From: an uncultured Bacilli bacterium
Lineage (GTDB): Bacteria > Bacillota_I > Bacilli_A > RF39 > UBA660
Reading direction: 5' to 3'
Assembly (NCBI GenBank): GCA_949113215.1
Contig: CARZYU010000029.1
Span: 343 to 8,505 of the forward strand
Length of the DNA stretch: 8,163 nt
Every line of letters starts with the position of its first letter. Position 1 is the first letter of the stretch. Under the pieces are notes generated by a model, which was given only the letters and a program-made list of their open reading frames with translations, ran no database searches and had not been told where the DNA came from. Of this stretch, positions 4,775 through 8,163 are shown piece by piece. The position numbers were made by a program, and so were the translations under genes.

Positions 4775-5267
4775 GGAACTAAAAAGTGAATTATCTAAAA
4801 AATATATCGCCGAAGCATTATTATACTTAATGAAAAAAAAGGATTATCATTCTATTACAAATAAAGATATTACCGACAAAGCAGGACTCTCTCATATTAC
4901 TTATTATCGACATTTTAAGAGTAAAGAAGAAGTTATAAAATACTATTTAGATGAAATAACCCAGACCTTTATTGAACAAAAAAAGGTCAATTATCATCCT
5001 GATCATTTTGAAGACTATCTCATTGTATTATTCACTCATTTAAAAGAAAAGGAAGAGATTGGACTCCTTTTATACAAAGCAAATTTAATTTATTTAATCA
5101 AAGACGAGTTTGATAAAATATTCTATGATAAAGCAAAAAACATCAAGGAACAATACCATTACTACTTTGTTTCTGGTGGTCTATATAATATTTATTATAA
5201 CTGGTTGATCAATGGTTGTAAGGAATCTCCTAAAGAAATTGCTGATATGTTTATGAATTTTTATTAA
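4773..5267 (+). CDS. TetR-family transcriptional regulator
   Basis: This is a 164-residue repressor-type protein. The N-terminal domain (about 5-55) carries the TetR helix-turn-helix, ITNKDITDKAGLSHITYYRHF (28-48), followed by the usual KSKEEVI helix. The C-terminal domain (60-164) is all-helical, as expected for ligand binding and dimerisation, and is short, resembling the DhaS/TetR_C_8-like members. Translation starts at GTG; an in-frame stop (TAG at 4749) lies just upstream and GGAAAGGA is spaced 10 bp away. It is the only plus-strand gene of the window and diverges from the hydrolase operon. The palindrome between them makes it the likely regulator of that operon and of itself. The ligand is unknown and may be a substrate or product of the hydrolases. 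Confidence 0.9.
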   Translation: MELKSELSKKYIAEALLYLMKKKDYHSITNKDITDKAGLSHITYYRHFKSKEEVIKYYLDEITQTFIEQKKVNYHPDHFEDYLIVLFTHLKEKEEIGLLLYKANLIYLIKDEFDKIFYDKAKNIKEQYHYYFVSGGLYNIYYNWLINGCKESPKEIADMFMNFY

Positions 5268-5270
5268 AAA

Positions 5271-5306
5271 AGAAGCGAATTGTTACGTTCTCTCCTTTTT
5301 TCTTTG
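5271..5306. terminator. Probable bidirectional terminator between tetR and the XRE pair
   Basis: AGAAGCG (5271-5277) pairs with CGTTCT (5286-5291) with one bulged G, around an 8-nt loop. On the plus strand CTCC and then TTTTTTCTTT follow. On the minus strand the stem runs directly into TTTTTT. It lies between convergent genes and can serve both. The bulge and short stem lower confidence. Confidence 0.5.
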
Positions 5307-5329
5307 GGCATGAGTCCATCCAATGCTTC

Positions 5330-5578
5330 TCATTTTCCAAATGGATGTCTCAACCTATATTTCATTTCATCCTTCAGTATAGTAATTGCTCTATCATAAA
5401 CATTACTGGCTTCTTTTGATTCGATTTGTAATCTTTGAATCAATTCTCCCATTATCTTATCCTTTTCTTTCTGATTGAAAAAGAAATGATGTTCCAATAT
5501 TTCATTTATAATAAGACATTGCTCGCGGGAATAAGATAATTCTTTTTCTAAACTATTAATAAACTCTGTTTTATTCAT
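5330..5578 (-). CDS. Small helical protein paired with the membrane XRE regulator, unknown function
   Basis: This is an 82-residue, highly charged, helix-rich protein with no membrane segment and no domain name that I know. The frame opens at 5590, but I choose the ATG at 5578, since GGTGAT lies four bases before it. The upstream gene's TAA then overlaps its start by eight bases. Two halves look alike. Residues 15-34 (SYSREQCLIINEILEHHFFF) and 51-69 (QIESKEASNVYDRAITILK) share a pattern of Ser/Glu-rich cap, hydrophobic i/i+3/i+4 positions and a final ILxxx, which suggests an internal repeat. The end RLRHPF is distinctive. The overlap suggests it works with the membrane regulator, perhaps as a binding partner or anti-regulator; this is inference. 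Confidence 0.72.
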   Translation of the reverse strand: MNKTEFINSLEKELSYSREQCLIINEILEHHFFFNQKEKDKIMGELIQRLQIESKEASNVYDRAITILKDEMKYRLRHPFGK

Positions 5579-6488
5579 CCTCATCACCATACATTTTTCC
5601 TTTCGAATCTAATTGAATTTCATAACCATATTGGAAAATATACGCGATGCTAAATAAGAATAAGATTTCTACCAAATGAAACAGTTCAAATTCTACATTC
5701 AAATCCATCTTTAAAATAGACTCAAAAATCGCTCCCATGATATTAGGCAAAATGGTAACAGCAATCATAAAATATGCTATTTTCTTGATATATCTTACAT
5801 TCTCAAGGGTAAATGGTGTGTCCCCATGATTGATATTATGAAATAAGTTTTCCAATGATTGAAACATAATACTAAGAAATATTAAACCAGCAAGTAAAAA
5901 CAAAAATCCTGTTTCAACATAACTAAGTACAACTAATTTAGAGTGGTTTTGTAAAATTTCTTTTACTTTTAAAATCTCTGTTTGGTCACGAATATCAGCA
6001 ACTAATTTATCATTTACGGACATGGTTAATTTATCTTTTTCTTCCGTAATTCGAATCATATCATTACCCTTCCATACAATTTCATGATCCTCTACTTGTA
6101 CCTTATGAACCACAATTGCAATCATTATCATCGATATCACTAAAATAGGAATACAAGCAATACAAACAATTCTTCCGATTTTTGAAATGATAGAGATCGC
6201 CTTACTTAAACCTTTCATTTTCTTTTGTTGTTCCTTTTTGAACTTTACCACGTTTCTTCTAATTTCTTCATCAAAAGAATTAATATCAAGCATATTATCA
6301 TTTACTAAATCATTAATACGACAACGAAAGATTTTACAAAGTTCCAAGATATGATTCATTTCAGGATAGGCTTCTCCCGTTTCCCATTTGCTAATACTTT
6401 GTCTTGAAACTCTCATCTTTTCTGCCAATTCTTCTTGAGATAATTTTTGCAATTTTCTTAATTTCTTTAAATTCGTTCCAAATTTCAT
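5571..6488 (-). CDS. XRE-family HTH regulator with DUF2975-like membrane domain
   Basis: This is a 305-residue membrane-bound regulator. The helix-turn-helix covers residues 4-62, with LSQEELAEKMRVSRQSISKWETGEAYPE at its centre. A charged linker follows (66-94). Hydrophobic segments lie near 107-128, 187-208, 234-257 and 267-286. The 58-residue loop between the first two (129-186) is probably outside the cell and could sense a signal. The C-terminal stretch FTLENVRYIKKIAYF to FQYGYEIQLD resembles DUF2975 proteins. The ATG is preceded by AAGGAGGA, and a possible -10 (TATATT, 6513-6518) lies 25 bp upstream with no clear -35. It overlaps the 82-residue gene downstream. Its targets are unknown. 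Confidence 0.87.
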   Translation of the reverse strand: MKFGTNLKKLRKLQKLSQEELAEKMRVSRQSISKWETGEAYPEMNHILELCKIFRCRINDLVNDNMLDINSFDEEIRRNVVKFKKEQQKKMKGLSKAISIISKIGRIVCIACIPILVISMIMIAIVVHKVQVEDHEIVWKGNDMIRITEEKDKLTMSVNDKLVADIRDQTEILKVKEILQNHSKLVVLSYVETGFLFLLAGLIFLSIMFQSLENLFHNINHGDTPFTLENVRYIKKIAYFMIAVTILPNIMGAIFESILKMDLNVEFELFHLVEILFLFSIAYIFQYGYEIQLDSKGKMYGDEDE

Positions 6489-6592
6489 TTGTTTTCCTCC
6501 TTTTCACACACTAATATAAAAAAGAAATCATTTTTAAACTACCAACTTTGAGTTGCATTTTGATTTCATCCTTCCTATGATTCCTAAAAATG

Positions 6593-6628
6593 AAAAAGAT
6601 AAGAACTCTACTCAAAAACATTCCTATC
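6593..6628 (-). terminator. Probable terminator of the PPOX-GNAT operon
   Basis: Minus-strand GATAGGAA (6621-6628) pairs with TTCTTATC (6598-6605), including one G-T pair, around a 15-nt loop. It is followed by TTTTTCATTTTT. It lies 28 bp past the GNAT stop. The loop is larger than usual. Confidence 0.5.
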
Positions 6629-6655
6629 CAACAACTTAATATCTCTTATTAATTC

Positions 6656-7132
6656 TTATAAACTACATACCATGATGTATTCTTCTTCTTTTTCTTCCAT
6701 AATATGAAACCCAACTTTCCGATACAAATTGACAGCATTATTTTCTTTTTGAACGGATAAAGAGATCCTTTTGTAACTTTTCTCTTTTAAAGATGCCAAC
6801 ATGTGATTCATCAATTTAGTACCGATTCCTTTTCCACGATATCCTTCGTACAAAGAAATGGCAAGAGATGGTGTATCATCCGCAATATGTCCATAATCAT
6901 TCATGATTCTAACCCAACAAGCACCGACTATTTTTTTATCACATTCTGCTATCAAACAGTAATCATCGTTATGTTTACCAAAATCTTTGATATATACTTG
7001 AAGATCTTCGTTTTTTATTATTTCTCTTGATGGCTTTGATTCTCCTTTTGGAACAAAAATTGCTTCGTATAAAAAATCTTCCAGAACAGGATATTCTTCT
7101 GTCTTAAGTTTTCTAATCGTAAGACGATTCAT
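6656..7132 (-). CDS. GNAT-family N-acetyltransferase
   Basis: This is a 158-residue acetyl-CoA-dependent transferase of the GNAT fold. It transfers an acetyl group to an amine on a small molecule or protein; the acceptor is unknown. The frame opens at 7150, but the ATG at 7132 has the good AGGTGGAG site and leads directly into the first strand (LTIRKL). The acetyl-CoA pyrophosphate loop is RGKGIG (99-104) after LAISLYEGY. Motif B reads SLSVQKENNAVNLYRKVGF (125-143), with N131/N132 and Y137 in the usual places. ACWVRI (71-76) is the central strand. It follows the PPOX-fold gene by 25 bp on the same strand, so the two are probably co-transcribed; no joint function is evident. Confidence 0.9.
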   Translation of the reverse strand: MNRLTIRKLKTEEYPVLEDFLYEAIFVPKGESKPSREIIKNEDLQVYIKDFGKHNDDYCLIAECDKKIVGACWVRIMNDYGHIADDTPSLAISLYEGYRGKGIGTKLMNHMLASLKEKSYKRISLSVQKENNAVNLYRKVGFHIMEEKEEEYIMVCSL

Positions 7133-7157
7133 TTCTCTCCACCTACACATTCCATAC

Positions 7158-7577
7158 TCATTTAAGAATAAAATTTTCCGTTTTTAAATTACAATAATAC
7201 CTACCACTAGTGGCAGTAAACTTTAAAACACAATAATCTGGATCTGTGACACCTTTTTTATAGTACATGGTATCTCCTTTCGTCCAAATCATATTTTTAG
7301 TTTCCTGATCTGTTAATACTTCCATTTTCCCTTTTAACATAACACCAACATATTTAATTAACCCTTTATGAAAAAAATATATACTAGCATTAGGGTTCTT
7401 TTGATATTGTTTCGTTCTCATAGATGAAGTATTAGTAGAAAAATAAAACTCTTTTAAACCATTCCGTTTTCTAGGTTTCAACATTGCTTTCATATTAGGA
7501 TAATTCTCATGATCAATAGAACTTATAAAACTAACTTTTTGCTTATCAATAAATTTTTCTATTTTCTTTCTATTCAC
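7158..7577 (-). CDS. Pyridoxamine-5'-phosphate-oxidase-fold (PPOX) protein
   Basis: This is a 139-residue split-barrel protein of the flavin- or F420-binding PPOX superfamily, close in length to the general-stress-protein-26 type. Evidence is the order of elements: an N-terminal helix, VSFISSIDHENYPNMKAM (15-32), EFYFSTNTSSMRTKQYQKNP (43-62) with the family's ST-x-S-x-(R/K) region, ASIYFF (64-69), the barrel strand VGVMLKGKMEVL (77-88), and the C-terminal YCVLKFTATSGRYY (115-128). Substrate and cofactor cannot be told from sequence. Translation starts at GTG (7577); an in-frame TGA lies three codons upstream and the ribosome binding site is weak (GAGATGAAG). It is the first gene of a two-gene unit with the GNAT enzyme, under the promoter at 7620-7628. 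Confidence 0.87.
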   Translation of the reverse strand: MNRKKIEKFIDKQKVSFISSIDHENYPNMKAMLKPRKRNGLKEFYFSTNTSSMRTKQYQKNPNASIYFFHKGLIKYVGVMLKGKMEVLTDQETKNMIWTKGDTMYYKKGVTDPDYCVLKFTATSGRYYCNLKTENFILK

Positions 7578-7619
7578 AAAACTTCATCTCACTTTCAAAT
7601 TACTATTTGTCTATGGATT

Positions 7620-7628
7620 ATTATATCA
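7620..7628 (-). promoter_or_regulatory. Extended -10 promoter of the PPOX-GNAT operon
   Basis: Minus-strand TGATATAAT holds a perfect TATAAT (7620-7625) preceded by TGA (7626-7628). The -35 region is only a T-rich stretch. The predicted start point is near 7613, about 35 bp before the GTG. Confidence 0.65.
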
Positions 7629-7715
7629 TTTTTCTACAACCAAAAAATAGGAATAATAAATTAAAAATAGCCAAAAGGTAACTGATTATTTTTTTATGAT
7701 AATTAAAAAATAGAT

Positions 7716-7747
7716 AAAAAAAGAAAGCCTTATAATTCAAGGCTTTC
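7716..7747 (-). terminator. Terminator of tRNA-Met
   Basis: Minus-strand GAAAGCCTT (7739-7747) pairs perfectly with AAGGCTTTC (7723-7731) around a 7-nt loop and is followed by seven T residues. It starts 13 bp past the tRNA 3' end. This is the strongest terminator in the window. Confidence 0.93.
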
Positions 7748-7760
7748 AGAATATCTAAAT

Positions 7761-7837
7761 TGGTAGCGAGAGGGGGGATCGAACCCTCGACCTTTCGGGT
7801 ATGAACCGAATGCTCTAGCCAGCTGAGCTATCTCGCC
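7761..7837 (-). tRNA. tRNA-Met, elongator type (anticodon CAT)
   Basis: The 77-nt gene has encoded CCA. The acceptor is GGCGAGA/TCTCGCT with a G1-T72 wobble, the D-arm is AGCTCAGCTGGCTAGAGC, the anticodon stem TTCGG/CCGAA with loop TTCATAC, and the T-loop TTCGATC. The anticodon CAT is at plus-strand 7801-7803. The 5' end and body closely follow Bacillus-type elongator tRNA-Met rather than initiator or the CAU-reading tRNA-Ile2. The T-stem GAGGG/CCCCC has an A-C mismatch at 50-64. Confidence 0.93.
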
Positions 7838-7854
7838 ATATGAGAAACAATATG

Positions 7855-7883
7855 AGTATATCAAACTTGTTTCTTTTTGACAA
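7855..7883 (-). promoter_or_regulatory. Promoter of tRNA-Met
   Basis: Minus-strand TTGTCA (7878-7883), a 17-bp spacer and TATACT (7855-7860) preceded by TGA form a near-consensus extended promoter. Its -35 begins 8 bp after the stop codon of the membrane protein gene. The predicted leader is about 10 nt. Confidence 0.8.
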
Positions 7884-7890
7884 TAGTTTT

Positions 7891-8163
7891 TTATTTATTC
7901 TTTGGATGATAAAAATGAGAAGTGAATTTAGAAAATTCATAGAGAATCGTCGTACTCTGTCCGATGGCCATTCCCTTCCCCATCGCTTTTCCGCCAATGG
8001 TAAATGCCGCAATCAAAGCTGTGATACAAAGAGAGCAAAGGAAAACATTCCATCCAAACATCGTGGATAAATTAGAGGCAATGTAAACACCAGCAGAACC
8101 AGAAATAACTCCACAAATATCGCCAATGACATCGTTACAAAAAGAGGAAACTTTCGAAGCATT
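7891..8163 (-). CDS. Multi-pass membrane protein, C-terminal 90 residues (cut by window edge)
   Basis: An open frame enters from the right edge and ends at TAA (7891-7893). The visible part has hydrophobic segments at about 11-30 (DVIGDICGVISGSAGVYIAS) and 38-56, then TIGGKAMGKGMAIGQSTTIL (55-74), and a basic end (HPKNK). The Gly-rich GGKAxGKxxAI stretch recalls Clostridial proteins that automated pipelines sometimes label CorB-like Mg/Co transporters, but I cannot confirm a family from this tail. It is distinct from the short overlapping frames through the tRNA, which I discard. No terminator is visible between it and the tRNA-Met promoter, so its transcript may run into the tRNA. Confidence 0.72.
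   Translation of the reverse strand, partial: NASKVSSFCNDVIGDICGVISGSAGVYIASNLSTMFGWNVFLCSLCITALIAAFTIGGKAMGKGMAIGQSTTILYEFSKFTSHFYHPKNK

Noticed and set aside
6803..7030. Plus-strand open frame of 75 codons
   Set aside because: It is antisense to the GNAT gene, including its acetyl-CoA motif.
7838..7877. GAAACAA/TTGTTTC inverted repeat as a terminator of the membrane protein gene
   Set aside because: The loop is 16 nt and no T-tract follows; the stretch is better explained as the tRNA-Met promoter.
7815..8070. Short open frames on both strands across tRNA-Met and its promoter
   Set aside because: They overlap a certain tRNA and the supported C-terminal frame of the membrane protein gene.
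1..8163. CRISPR array, insertion sequence, attachment site or riboswitch
   Set aside because: I saw no repeat-spacer pattern, transposase frame or recognisable riboswitch core. The tRNAs have intact 3' ends with no repeated copy nearby in the window.

Overview
The window reads as chromosome of a low-GC, AT-rich Gram-positive bacterium (Bacillota). Evidence for this: strong AGGAGG-type ribosome binding sites, sigma-A-like promoters, U-tailed terminators, XRE-membrane fusion regulators, and a glutamyl-tRNA synthetase with the roughly 35-residue N-terminal extension I associate with Clostridia and Erysipelotrichia relatives. I cannot name a genus. Nearly everything is on the minus strand; the one plus-strand gene is a TetR-family regulator. 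Both window edges cut a gene. No stretch over 300 bases lacks a gene.

Reading leftward along the minus strand from the right edge: the C-terminal end of a multi-pass membrane protein (7891-8163); tRNA-Met(CAT) with its own promoter and terminator (7716-7883); a two-gene unit of a pyridoxamine-5'-phosphate-oxidase-fold protein and a GNAT acetyltransferase (6656-7577) closed by a probable terminator; and an XRE-HTH membrane protein with DUF2975-like features overlapping a small helical protein (5330-6488).

The middle (2592-5267) is a self-contained module: a tetR gene divergent from an operon of a tiny membrane peptide and two N-terminally anchored alpha/beta hydrolases from different subfamilies. 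The intergenic region holds two face-to-face promoters, a perfect 18-bp palindrome at the -10 of one and the start point of the other, and a stretched second copy of the same half-sites around the tetR ribosome binding site and GTG start. This is the most interesting part of the window and suggests a ligand-responsive esterase system under mutual promoter exclusion.

The left part holds a second XRE membrane regulator (1660-2478), a three-gene operon of small proteins (DUF3795-like Cys-rich, a degenerate zinc ribbon and a single-pass membrane protein; 734-1596), then tRNA-Gln(CTG), a short terminator-like hairpin, and the start of gltX (1-536). The tRNA-Gln/gltX linkage suggests the indirect Glu-tRNA-Gln route, which is inference only.
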